Assembly (NCBI GenBank): GCA_963712815.1
Contig: CAVQJL010000012.1
Coordinates: 806,001-870,000, forward strand
Reading direction: 5' to 3'
DNA: 64,000 nt
DNA from: RPQJ01 sp963712815
GTDB lineage: Bacteria > Pseudomonadota > Gammaproteobacteria > Steroidobacterales > Steroidobacteraceae
The notes under the pieces were generated by a model. The model was not told where the DNA came from. It saw only the letters and a list, made by a program, of their open reading frames with translations, and did not search any database. A program made the position numbers and the translations under genes. Shown here one piece after another: positions 33,076 to 41,961 of this stretch. Positions within the stretch are counted from its first letter, which is position 1, and each line of letters opens with the position of its first letter.

Positions 33076-34839
33076 CTAGCGCCAATAGGCCGGGATGCCG
33101 AGGCGCTCGAGCATGGCCTTGAAGGCGGGTGAGTTGCGGAAGCGCGGAAAACCGGGGTCCCAGTTCAAATGCGAGATCAAGCCTCTAGTCGATTCCTCCG
33201 CGACCACCTCTTGGTAATCCCCCAGCCACAAGTGGACCCGTTGGCGTTGCAGTCGCCATGCAGGTGGCGAGACCTCGTCCGTAAGCGAATCACGCACTGC
33301 CTGATCCGCTGCCGCCGACCGTGGTGACCCGGGCTGCGCCAGGGCCACGAGCAGGATGCCGCTCACCTGCGGCGGCGCCCCCATCTCTCTCAACAGCAGC
33401 GTCGCACCGATGTGATCGCCCCCACTCACCAGCAGTGGGACGAAGACACCTGCGCCGGCCGAGACGAAGCCCTCCGACGCGCCTTGCGCGAACAGCGCGA
33501 GCGCCCGGTCGGTATCACCCGCATACAGCAACGTGAGCGCCTTCCAGCGCTTGCAGTTCTGGTAGCCGGGGTCTTGTGCCAGGCAGCGGTCCTGGTCCGC
33601 CATGGCGCGATCGAAGTATCCGAGATTGACCCACGCGATGCTCCGCCACAGCAGTGCCGTGCTGTTGTGCGGATCGGCTGAGACGGCACGGTCGAGCTTG
33701 CCGAAAATCTCGTCCCAGGAAACCGGCGGGGTCCTCAACTCGGCGACGGCGAGCGCGGCCCAGGGCATCGAAAGGGTGGGATCGAGCTCGAGCGCGCGCA
33801 CCGCCGCCCGCCTGGCCAGCCCGTCGTAGTCGCGATCGCGGAATTCCCAACCAAACATGACGGCTGAAGCGGCGGCCAGCCCCTCCCAGCCCCGCGCGAA
33901 CTTCGGGTCCAGCTCGACGACCCGCTCGAACAGGCGGACGGTCTCCTGCAGCTCCCGGCGCGCGATGAACAGTTCGCGCGCCTTGAGATAGAGCTCGTAG
34001 GCCTGCAGGTTCTCCGTATCGGCGCGAACGCGCACGGCGGCCGCGGCGGTCGCGCTGCCGATCGTCCCGCGCAGCGCGGTCACGATCGCGTTCGCGATCT
34101 CGTCCTGGATGGCGAAGATGTCGGTGAGCTCGCGGTCGTAGGTCTCGGACCAGAGGTGGCGATCCTGCGTCGCGTCGATCAGCTGCGCGGTGATCCTCAC
34201 GCGGTTGCCCGCCTTGCGCACACTCCCCTCGAGGATGTGGCCGACCTTGAGTTCGCGGGCGATGGCCGACGCGCCGAGCTTGCTGCCCTTGTAGGCGAAC
34301 GAGGAGGTCCGCGAGGCGACGCCGAGGCCGTCGACGCGGACGAGCACGTTGAGCAGCTCCTCGGAGATGCCGTCCGAAAAGAACTCGTTCTCCGCGTCGT
34401 TGCTCGTGTTGACGAACGGCAGCACGGCGATGGAGGCGCCGGTGTCTGTGGCGGCAACCGGCGGGGCTTCGGCGGCCGGCCCCGCGGCCGCAGGCACCGC
34501 CACGGGGGTCGTCTCCGTGGCCCGTTCGTAGCGCCAGAAGATGCCGCCGCCCAGCAGGAACAGCAGCGTGATGATCGTGAGCTCGACGCCGCTGACCCGC
34601 TGCGCGCCGCGGTCACCGTGATACCAGGCGATCACCAGCACGACGGGCAGTCCGACCAGCAGGGCGAGGATCGCGACCTGGCGCAGCTGGTCGGGCCAGC
34701 CGAAGGCCTCGCTCACGTATTCGAGGCCCTGCAGGAAGCCCCAGGCGCCCACGCCGTAGGCGATGCCCCACTGCACCACCTTGCGGCGGCGCAGTTTCTG
34801 CCAGAGTCCTTCTCCCGCCTGCTCCATCGGCTCCGTCAC
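33076..34839 (-). CDS. Membrane protein with TolB-like (FlgO-type) domain and TPR repeats
   Basis: A 587-residue protein. Near the N-terminus, KLRRRKVVQWGIAYGVGAWGFLQGLEYVSEAFGWP and two more helices (to about residue 110) form the membrane part. A periplasmic or cytoplasmic TolB-like domain follows (SIAVLPFVNTSNDAENEFFSDGISEELLNVL ... LKVGHILEGSVRKAGNRVRITAQLIDA), then at least five TPR-like helical repeats to the C-terminus. Such proteins are often annotated as adenylate-cyclase-like or CadC-like, but no cyclase or DNA-binding domain is present. GTG (34839) with GAAAGG before it is chosen; an ATG at 34827 is the alternative. It may sense a signal and is likely cotranscribed with tnaA. Confidence 0.8.
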   Translation of the reverse strand: MTEPMEQAGEGLWQKLRRRKVVQWGIAYGVGAWGFLQGLEYVSEAFGWPDQLRQVAILALLVGLPVVLVIAWYHGDRGAQRVSGVELTIITLLFLLGGGIFWRYERATETTPVAVPAAAGPAAEAPPVAATDTGASIAVLPFVNTSNDAENEFFSDGISEELLNVLVRVDGLGVASRTSSFAYKGSKLGASAIARELKVGHILEGSVRKAGNRVRITAQLIDATQDRHLWSETYDRELTDIFAIQDEIANAIVTALRGTIGSATAAAAVRVRADTENLQAYELYLKARELFIARRELQETVRLFERVVELDPKFARGWEGLAAASAVMFGWEFRDRDYDGLARRAAVRALELDPTLSMPWAALAVAELRTPPVSWDEIFGKLDRAVSADPHNSTALLWRSIAWVNLGYFDRAMADQDRCLAQDPGYQNCKRWKALTLLYAGDTDRALALFAQGASEGFVSAGAGVFVPLLVSGGDHIGATLLLREMGAPPQVSGILLVALAQPGSPRSAAADQAVRDSLTDEVSPPAWRLQRQRVHLWLGDYQEVVAEESTRGLISHLNWDPGFPRFRNSPAFKAMLERLGIPAYWR

Positions 34840-34975
34840 GCGTGCCTTTCGATTGCGGCGGAGTGTAACCGCCGGGCCCTGCAACCGCGCGGCATTCAGC
34901 CGGGTAGCCGCGATCCTGCGGCCTTCCCGGGAACCGCCGGACGAGTGATCGCGGTTCGCCCGGCCACGAAGTGCC

Positions 34976-35012
34976 ATAGCCAGTCGCTATGACTCCCACT
35001 GTATCAATCGAT
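34976..35012. promoter_or_regulatory. OxyR-type binding site upstream of ahpC
   Basis: The sequence fits ATAG-N7-CTAT-N7-ACTG-N7-CGAT against the OxyR consensus ATAG-N7-CTAT-N7-ATAG-N7-CTAT: the first half is perfect and 13 of 16 defined bases match overall. It ends at the -35 of a plausible ahpC promoter. OxyR activates ahpC in many Proteobacteria. It also lies upstream of the divergent TolB/TPR gene. Confidence 0.75.
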
Positions 35013-35041
35013 TGGCTCTACCGCACCGCATCCACTAACTT
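35012..35041 (+). promoter_or_regulatory. Predicted ahpC promoter
   Basis: A -35-like TTGGCT (35012-35017) and a -10-like TAACTT (35036-35041) are separated by 18 bp. The -35 directly abuts the OxyR-type site, the geometry expected for OxyR activation. The ATG follows 51 bp after the -10. Confidence 0.5.
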
Positions 35042-35092
35042 ACACGCCATCGAACGATTCACCTGCCCTCAACCATCTACGGAGCCAGCCAA

Positions 35093-35660
35093 ATGACCTC
35101 GATCATCAATACGACCGTCAAGCCCTTCAAGGCGACCGCCTTCCACAACGGCGAGTTCGTGCAGGTCACCGACGCCGACCTCAAGGGCCAGTGGTCGGTG
35201 TTCTTCTTCTACCCGGCCGACTTCACCTTCGTCTGCCCGACGGAGCTCGGCGACGTCGCCGACCTGTACGGCGAGTTCCAGAAGATCGGCGTCGAGATCT
35301 ACAGCGTCTCGACCGACACGCACTTCACGCACAAGGCCTGGCACGACGCCTCGGACACGATCAAGAAGATCGAGTACCCGATGATCGGCGACCCGACCGC
35401 ATGCGATCAGCCGCAACTTCGGCGTGCTGATCGAGGAGGAGGGCCTGGCGCTGCGCGGCACCTTCGTCGTGAACCCGGAGGGCGTGATCAAGGTCGCCGA
35501 GATCAACGACCTCGGCATCGGCCGCGACGCCAAGGAGCTGCTCCGCAAGGTGCAGGCTGCCCAGTACGTCGCCGCGCACCCGGGCGAGGTCTGCCCCGCC
35601 AAGTGGACGCCGGGCGCCAAGACGCTGGCCCCGTCGCTCGACCTCGTCGGCAAGATCTGA
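35093..35660 (+). pseudogene. ahpC: Alkyl hydroperoxide reductase C (peroxiredoxin), one frameshift
   Basis: Two overlapping frames make one full AhpC of about 188 residues. The first carries FYPADFTFVCPTELGDVADL with peroxidatic Cys48 and reaches YPMIGDPTA. The second begins ISRNFGVLIEEEGLALRG and ends GEVCPAKWTPGAKTL with the resolving Cys. The frame changes by +1 at about 35400: removal of one base in GCATGCGATC would read DPTAAISRNF, the family consensus. As printed, the product stops as a frameshifted chain. Context (OxyR site, ahpF) says it should be a working peroxidase, so a sequencing error is likely. Confidence 0.88.
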
Positions 35661-35695
35661 GGAACTCCCCCTCCCGGCCTCGCCGGGACGGAGTC

Positions 35696-35728
35696 AGGGA
35701 GGAGGGCTCTCCCCCGACCCTCCTCCCT
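35696..35728. repeat. Inverted repeat between ahpC and ahpF
   Basis: AGGGAGGAGGG (35696-35706) pairs perfectly with CCCTCCTCCCT (35718-35728) around an 11-nt loop. It precedes a second, more terminator-like hairpin. The purine-rich arm is also a possible ribosome-site mimic. Confidence 0.6.
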
Positions 35729-35735
35729 CCCCCTG

Positions 35736-35764
35736 CCCCGCCCACCCTGTGGGCGGGGGATTTT
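35736..35764 (+). terminator. Terminator or attenuator hairpin between ahpC and ahpF
   Basis: CCCCGCCCAC (35736-35745) pairs with GTGGGCGGGG (35749-35758) over a 3-nt loop, then GATTTT follows. A strong stem with a short T-tract 20 bp before ahpF would cut transcription after ahpC and keep ahpF lower. Confidence 0.65.
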
Positions 35765-35784
35765 CCGGAAAGTGGTGAACTGAA

Positions 35785-37408
35785 ATGCTCGACACCAACC
35801 TGAAGCAGCAGTTGCAGGCCTACCTCGGCCGCATGACCCAGCCGATCGAGATCGTCGCGACGCTCGATTCGAGCGCAGCCGCAGGCGAGATGCGGGAATT
35901 GCTCGAGGAGATCGCAACGCTGTCGTCGCTGATCACGCTCCGGCAGCGCGACGCCGACGGCAGCGTCCGGGCGCCTTCCTTCAGCGTGAGCCGGGCCGGC
36001 GCCGACATGGGCATCCGCTTCGCCGGCATCCCGATGGGCCACGAGTTCACCTCGCTGGTGCTGGCGCTGCTGCAGGCGGGCGGTCACCCGCCCAAGGCCG
36101 ACGCCGCGGTGATCGAGCAGATCAAGGCGATCGACGCCGACCTCGACTTCGAGGTGTTCATCTCGCTCTCCTGCCAGAACTGTCCGGACGTCGTGCAGGC
36201 GCTGAACCTGATGGCCGTGCTGAATCCGCGCGTGCGCGCGACGATGATCGACGGCGCGCTGTTCCAGGCCGAGGTCGAGGCGAAGCAGATCATGGCCGTG
36301 CCCACGGTGCATCTGAATGGGCAGCCGTTCGGCCAGGGCCGCATGTCGATCGAGGAGATCCTGGCCAAGCTCGACACCAATGCCGGCGCGCGCCAGGCCG
36401 CCGCAATCAACGGAGAAGGCCCCGTTCGACATGCTGATCGTGGGCGGCGGTCCGGCCGGCGCCTCGGCGGCGATCTACGCCGCGCGCAAGGGCATCCGCA
36501 CCGGCGTCGTCACCGAGCGCTTCGGCGGGCAGGTGCTCGACACCATGGGCATCGAGAATTTCATCTCCGTCACCGAGACCGAGGGCCCGAAGCTCGCTGC
36601 CCAGCTCGAGAACCACGTCAAGACCTACGACGTGGACATCATGAGCCTGCAGAGAGCGGAGGAGCTGGTCCCGGCGGACGAGGACGGCCTGCTGACCGTG
36701 AAGCTCGCCAGCGGCGCGACGCTGAAGAGCCGCAGCGTGATTCTCTCCACGGGCGCGCGCTGGCGCGAGATGAACGTGCCGGGCGAGCGCGAGTACCGTG
36801 GCCGCGGCGTCGCCTACTGCCCGCACTGCGACGGCCCGCTCTTCAAGGGCAAGCGAGTCGCGGTGATCGGCGGCGGCAATTCGGGCGTCGAGGCGGCGAT
36901 CGACCTCGCAGGCATCGTCGGGCACGTGACGCTGATCGAGTTCGACGGCCAGCTGCGCGCCGACGAGGTGCTGCAGCGCAAGCTGCGCAGCCTGCCGAAC
37001 GTGCGCGTGATCGTCTCGGCGCAGACCACCGAAGTGCATGGCGCCGGCGGCAAGGTGAACGCGTTGAGCTACCGGGACCGCGTGAGCGGCGGGCTGCACC
37101 GCGTCGAGCTCGAGGGCGTGTTCGTGCAGATCGGCCTGTTGCCCAACACCGAGTGGCTGAAGGGCACGATCGCCCTGAGCCCGCGCGGCGAGATCGAGGT
37201 GGATGCCCGCGGCCAGACGTCGCTGCCCGGGGTGTTCGCCGCCGGGGATGCCACGACCGTGCCGTACAAGCAGATCATCATCGCCATGGGCGAAGGCTCG
37301 AAGGCGGCCCTCGGGGCATTCGACCACCTGATCCGCGCCTCTGCCCCCGCAGCCCAGGCCCCGCAGGGCGCCCCGGCGACCAGGGCCGAAGAGGCCGTCG
37401 CCGCCTGA
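35785..37408 (+). pseudogene. ahpF: Alkyl hydroperoxide reductase subunit F, one frameshift
   Basis: Two frames combine to a full AhpF. The first (from 35785) has the N-terminal thioredoxin-like domains with SLSCQNCPDVVQ (Cys130, Cys133). The second has STEKAPFDMLIVGGGPAGASA (FAD), GRGVAYCPHCDGPLF (redox Cys pair), VAVIGGGNSGVEAA (NADH) and GVFAAGDATTVPYKQIIIA. A +1 shift near 36390-36410 separates them. The first frame stays open to 38217 and mimics a fusion with the next gene, which is false. AhpF passes electrons from NADH to AhpC. All catalytic residues are present, so a sequence error is quite possible. Confidence 0.88.
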
Positions 37409-37548
37409 CCGGCGCGGCGCGGGAGCCGCGGCAGCCTCGGCATTCCGTGATGCGGCTCCCGGTCGGGCTCCCTAGAATTCGGGTACTTTTGCCGCGACCG
37501 TCCGCAAGGCGGCGGTCGCGTTCAACCCCGAGACACGGAGTACCCGTC

Positions 37549-38217
37549 ATGAAGCGCATGATCGCCCTGGTTGGCCTCGCGGCCCTGGTCAGCACCCCGG
37601 CCGTCGCCGCCGAGCGGGGCTTTTACTTTGGCCTCGACGCCGGCCAGTACTCGTACGACGTCGACCAGCGCGACCTCGACCGCCTGGTGGTGGGCGCGAT
37701 GGAGGATATCGGCCTCGACGTGCTCGACGGCCGGTCGGAGACCAGCGAGGACGGTTTCACCTACGGCATCATCCTCGGCTACCAGATCCTGCCGTACCTC
37801 GCGGCCGAGGCCGCCTACGTGGACCTCGGCGACTTCGAGTACAAGGGCAATGCGCTCGTGAGCGACGGCGTCACGACCACCGATCTCGGCGCGCAGCTCA
37901 CCGGCGAGAGTTCCGGCGCGACGCTGTCCGCGCTCGGCATCCTTCCGCTCATCTCCGGCTGGGAGGTGTACGGCCGCGCGGGCGTGTACTTCGGCAGCAA
38001 CGACGCCGGGGTGCGGTTCAACGCCGAGGGCATCTCGGAGTCGGCCAGCGACTCGTCGAACTCGACGGATTTCCTCTGGGGCGCGGGCGCCGGCTACACG
38101 CGCGGCGACTGGACCGTGCGGCTCGACTTCCAGCAGTTCGTGGACGTCGGCGATTCGGACTCGACCGGCGAGGTCAACGTGAACCGCATCGTGCTCGGGG
38201 CCGTCTACCGGTACTGA
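37549..38217 (+). CDS. Outer-membrane beta-barrel protein (OmpA-like porin family)
   Basis: A 222-residue protein with a signal peptide (MKRMIALVGLAALVSTPAVA). The mature chain has alternating aromatic/aliphatic strands: GFYFGLDAGQYSYD, FTYGIILGYQILPYLAAEAAYVDLG, EVYGRAGVYFGSND, FLWGAGAGYTRGDWTVRLDFQQF, and ends IVLGAVYRY with a terminal aromatic. That is the eight-strand OmpA-like barrel pattern. Ligand or function unknown. It begins 140 bp after ahpF and is probably separately transcribed. Confidence 0.85.
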   Translation: MKRMIALVGLAALVSTPAVAAERGFYFGLDAGQYSYDVDQRDLDRLVVGAMEDIGLDVLDGRSETSEDGFTYGIILGYQILPYLAAEAAYVDLGDFEYKGNALVSDGVTTTDLGAQLTGESSGATLSALGILPLISGWEVYGRAGVYFGSNDAGVRFNAEGISESASDSSNSTDFLWGAGAGYTRGDWTVRLDFQQFVDVGDSDSTGEVNVNRIVLGAVYRY

Positions 38218-38268
38218 CCGCGCGGCGGACGGCCTGACACCGGGGCGCCGGGCAGGTAGGCTTCGCCG

Positions 38269-39966
38269 ATGACCACACTCAAGATCCTGGCCCGCGCCGC
38301 CGGCGTGGGCCTCCTCATCCTGCTTGGCGGCTGCGCCGGCACGGACGACCACGCCACTGCCCCGGGCTCCCCGGCCGCACCGGCCTTCTCCGAGGCCCGC
38401 TATCGAACCCACGTCGAACGCCTCGCGTCCGACGAGTTCGCGGGGCGTGCACCGCGCACCGCAGGCGAGACCCGGACGATCGAATACATCGAACAGGAAT
38501 TGCGCAAGGCCGGGCTCGCGCCCGGCGTCGGCGGCAGTTTCCTGCAGCCCGTGCCGCTGGTGGAAATCACCACCCACGCCGACGCCACGATGAACATCAG
38601 GGGCCCGGGCGGCGCGCTCGGCCTGCGCTATGCCGACGACATGGTCGTGTGGACCCGGCGCCCCGTGCCCGAATCTCGGGTCGTGGATGCCGAGTTGGTC
38701 TTCGCCGGCTACGGCATCGTCGCACCGGAATATGGCTGGAACGACTACGCCGGGCTCGACGTGCGCGGCAAGGTCGTGATGGTGCTGGTCAACGACCCGG
38801 GCTTCGCCACGCAGGACCCGGCGCTGTTCCGCGGCAACACCATGACCTACTACGGCCGCTGGACATACAAGTTCGAGGAAGCGCTGCGCCAGGGCGCCGC
38901 CGGCCTGCTGGTGATCCACGAGACGGCGCCGGCTGCCTACCCCTGGGCGGTGGTGCGCAACGGGGCGGCGCAGCCGCAGTTCGACCTCGTGCTCGAGGAT
39001 CCGGCCTCGCAGCGCCTCGCACTGGAGGGCTGGGTGACGCACGAAGCCGCGGGCCGGGTGCTTGCACTCGCGGGCGAGGACTACGAGGCGCTGAAGCCCG
39101 CCGCGGCGAAGCGCGGCTTTCGCGGCAAGGCGCTCGGCGTGACCGCGAGCGTCGGCGTGGGCAACGACGTCGAGCACGGGCAGTCGCACAACGTCGTCGG
39201 CATGGTCCGCGGCAGCGAGCGCCCGGGCGAGGTCTTCGTCTATACCGCCCACTGGGATCACCTCGGCACGCTGCCCGCCGCGGAGGACGGCGCCGACGCG
39301 ATCTTCAACGGTGCCTCCGACAACGCCACGGGCGTAGCGGCGCTGATCGAGATCGGTCGCGCTTTCGCCGCGACGCGGCCGCGCCCGAAGCGATCGCTGA
39401 TGTTCGTCGCGGTCACGGCCGAGGAGTCAGGATTGCTAGGCAGCGAGCACTTCGCGGCGAATCCGCCGGTGCCGGTCGCGCAGATAACCGGTGGGCTCAA
39501 CATGGACAATCTCTCGCCGCTCGGCGAGGCGCGCGACCTCGTGGTGATCGGCTACGACGCGTCAGAGCTCGACGACTACCTGCGCCGCGCGACGGCCAGG
39601 CAGGATCGCGTGCTTGCGCGCGAGCCCACCCCGGAGAAGGGGCTGTACTACCGCTCGGATCACTTCAACCTCGCCAAGCAGGGCGTGCCGATGATCTACC
39701 CCAAGGCGGGCGTCGACCTGCTCCAAGGCGACGTGGAAGCAGGCCGAGCCTGGCTCGAGGACTACGTCGCCAGGCACTACCACAAGCCCTCGGACGAGTA
39801 CGACCCGGCGTGGGACGTGAGCGGCACGTTGCAGGATCTCGCCGTCTTCTACGACGTCGGCCTCGCGGTCGCGAACGGCGATGAGTGGCCGAACTGGCGC
39901 GAGGGCAACGAGTTCCGCGCGATTCGCGACAGGAGCCGGGCGGGGATGGAACCGAGCCCCCGCTGA
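38269..39966 (+). CDS. M28-family metallopeptidase lipoprotein
   Basis: A 565-residue protein. The signal MTTLKILARAAGVGLLILLGGC has lipobox LGGC (Cys22). A PA-domain insert (residues about 130-250; DLVFAGYGIVAPEYGWNDYAGLDVRGKVVMVLVNDPG) precedes the catalytic core: YTAHWDHLGTL, NGASDNATGVAALIE, VTAEESGLLGS, NMDNLSP and the C-terminal HYHKPSDEYD. All di-zinc ligands are visible. It resembles the 25409 gene, but that one has no lipobox. It probably degrades exogenous peptides at the outer membrane. Confidence 0.93.
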   Translation: MTTLKILARAAGVGLLILLGGCAGTDDHATAPGSPAAPAFSEARYRTHVERLASDEFAGRAPRTAGETRTIEYIEQELRKAGLAPGVGGSFLQPVPLVEITTHADATMNIRGPGGALGLRYADDMVVWTRRPVPESRVVDAELVFAGYGIVAPEYGWNDYAGLDVRGKVVMVLVNDPGFATQDPALFRGNTMTYYGRWTYKFEEALRQGAAGLLVIHETAPAAYPWAVVRNGAAQPQFDLVLEDPASQRLALEGWVTHEAAGRVLALAGEDYEALKPAAAKRGFRGKALGVTASVGVGNDVEHGQSHNVVGMVRGSERPGEVFVYTAHWDHLGTLPAAEDGADAIFNGASDNATGVAALIEIGRAFAATRPRPKRSLMFVAVTAEESGLLGSEHFAANPPVPVAQITGGLNMDNLSPLGEARDLVVIGYDASELDDYLRRATARQDRVLAREPTPEKGLYYRSDHFNLAKQGVPMIYPKAGVDLLQGDVEAGRAWLEDYVARHYHKPSDEYDPAWDVSGTLQDLAVFYDVGLAVANGDEWPNWREGNEFRAIRDRSRAGMEPSPR

Positions 39967-40037
39967 CCGAGGATTCCCCGCGCTGCAGCGACGCTACGCG
40001 GTAGAGTGCCCCGTCCGCACCAGATGATGGGAATCCG

Positions 40038-41900
40038 ATGACCGATGCCCTGCTGGCCCGAACCCGGGCCGACCTGCGCTCGAACTGGCGGGCGGCGCTC
40101 GGGTTCCACCTGCTCGTTCAGCTGCTCGGATTTGCGATCTTCGCGCCGCTGGCGACCTGGGTCGGTCGCCGGCTGGTGCTCGCCGCGGGCGAGCCGGTGA
40201 TCAGCAATTTCGACATCGCAGGATTCGTCCTCTCGCCGACCGGAGCGGTCTTCGCGCTGGTGATCGCGGCGCTGGGCATCGCGCTGCTGCTGGCGGAGTT
40301 CACGGGCCACACCTATATCGCCGGTCACGCAATTGCCCGCCGGCCCGTCACGGCCGCTTCGACCATCGGCTTCGTGGCGCGCCGGCTGCCGCGGCTCCTG
40401 AGGCTCTCGACGCGAGTATTCGTGCGGCTCGTGGTCCTCGCCCTGCCGTTCCTCGCGGCGGCGGGAATCGTGTGGTTGGCCACGCTTCGCGGGCACGACA
40501 TCAACTACTACCTCGCCGAGCATCCGCCGGAGTGGCGGCGCGCACTGCTGGTCGTCGCGCTGCTCGCCGTGGGCTATGCGCTGCTCGCCGCCCTGCAGCT
40601 GGCACGCTGGCTGTTCGCCGTACCGATCCTCGCCTTCGAGGGAGCGTCTCCGGCACAGGCCCTCGCCAGCAGCGCAGGCATGACCCGCCGCCGGCTCCGG
40701 CGCATCGTGCCGCCGCTGCTGCTGTGGTGGCTGGCGCTCACGGCCATTGCGATCGCAATCACCTGGGTCAGCCGATACGTGTCGGACGCCGGGCTCGACT
40801 GGGCCGGCATCGACGTGCACCGGGTGCTGCCGCTCGTCGCGGTGTACCTGGCCGTGGCGACGGTCGGCGGGTTTCTCTACGGCGGCCTGCTGCTGACCGG
40901 CCACCAGTTCATCGTGACGCGTCTGTACGCCGAGTTGCGCGACCCGGGTGCCCGGCGCGTGCCGGAGATACCCGCGCAGGACACGGAGCGTGCGCGGCTC
41001 ATCGCACGGCCGGCCGTTGCCGTCGCACTTGCGGTCGCCATCGGGGCGCTGGGCGCAGCGGCACTCCTCGCCGCCCAGCTCGATCTCGCGCAGGACGTCG
41101 CGATCACCGCACACCGCGGCGCCAAGATCGCGGCTCCGGAGAACACGCTGGCGGCATTCCGCGCGGCGATGGAGGCCGGGGCGACCTATGCGGAGCTCGA
41201 CGTGCAGCACACGAGTGACCGCGTGCTCGTGGTCGTGCACGACGGCGACCTGATGCGCATGGGCGACGACCCGCGCAAGGTGGGCGAGATGACCGCCGCG
41301 GAGATCGCAACGATCGACATCGGACGAAAGTACGACGCGAAGTTCGCGGGCGAGCACCCGCCGACGCTCGAGCAGGTGATCGACCTCGTGCGCGGCCGAA
41401 TGCGCATCAACATCGAGCTCAAGTACAACGTGCCCGACCCCGGGCTCGCGCCGGCCGTCGTGGACCTGCTGCGCCGCAAGGACTTCATCGACGAGGTCGT
41501 GATCACCTCGCTCGACTACGCGGCGCTGAAGCAGGTCGAGAGCCTCGAGCCGCGCCTCAGGACCGGCCACATCATCACCGCCGCCGTCGGCAACGTCGTG
41601 CGCACCGAGGCCGACTTCCTGAGCCTCAATGCGGCCCAGGCGACGCCCTCGCTCATCCGGCGCGCGCACGAAGCCGGCAAGGAGGTGCACGTCTGGACGG
41701 TGAACGAGCCCGAGGTGATGTTGCGCATGATCGAACGGGGCGTGGACAACGTCATCACCGACGACCCGGCGCTGCTGGTCCGCGTGATGCAGGGGCGCAG
41801 GGGACTCACCCGCGCGGAAGTCCTCGGTCTGCGGCTGCGCGTGCTGTTCAGCCGGGCGCCACGGGCGCTGGCCGACCCGGTCGCGGTCGAACCGCTGTAG
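40038..41900 (+). CDS. Membrane glycerophosphodiester phosphodiesterase
   Basis: A 620-residue two-part protein. Residues 1-350 hold about seven transmembrane helices of the GDPD-associated membrane domain (ARTRADLRSNWRAALGFHLLVQ ... LLLTGHQFIVTRLYAELR). Residues 355-600 are the catalytic barrel: ITAHRGAKIAAPENTLAAFRAAMEAGATYAELDVQ, VVVHDGDL with the general acid His, INIELKYNVPDPGL and the closing GVDNVITDDPALL. It hydrolyses glycerophosphodiesters to glycerol-3-phosphate and alcohol. The membrane domain suggests work on membrane lipid breakdown products; the side of the membrane is not certain. Confidence 0.9.
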   Translation: MTDALLARTRADLRSNWRAALGFHLLVQLLGFAIFAPLATWVGRRLVLAAGEPVISNFDIAGFVLSPTGAVFALVIAALGIALLLAEFTGHTYIAGHAIARRPVTAASTIGFVARRLPRLLRLSTRVFVRLVVLALPFLAAAGIVWLATLRGHDINYYLAEHPPEWRRALLVVALLAVGYALLAALQLARWLFAVPILAFEGASPAQALASSAGMTRRRLRRIVPPLLLWWLALTAIAIAITWVSRYVSDAGLDWAGIDVHRVLPLVAVYLAVATVGGFLYGGLLLTGHQFIVTRLYAELRDPGARRVPEIPAQDTERARLIARPAVAVALAVAIGALGAAALLAAQLDLAQDVAITAHRGAKIAAPENTLAAFRAAMEAGATYAELDVQHTSDRVLVVVHDGDLMRMGDDPRKVGEMTAAEIATIDIGRKYDAKFAGEHPPTLEQVIDLVRGRMRINIELKYNVPDPGLAPAVVDLLRRKDFIDEVVITSLDYAALKQVESLEPRLRTGHIITAAVGNVVRTEADFLSLNAAQATPSLIRRAHEAGKEVHVWTVNEPEVMLRMIERGVDNVITDDPALLVRVMQGRRGLTRAEVLGLRLRVLFSRAPRALADPVAVEPL

Positions 41901-41961
41901 ACCCGAGCGCCGGGCGCCGCCGGCCGGTATGATCCACGGCCCTACGCGCCCCCGGTGACCC

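Noticed and set aside
35785..38217. An 810-residue frame joining AhpF to the beta-barrel protein
   Set aside because: Its middle third is a shadow frame of AhpF after a +1 shift. The barrel protein has its own ATG and signal peptide at 37549.
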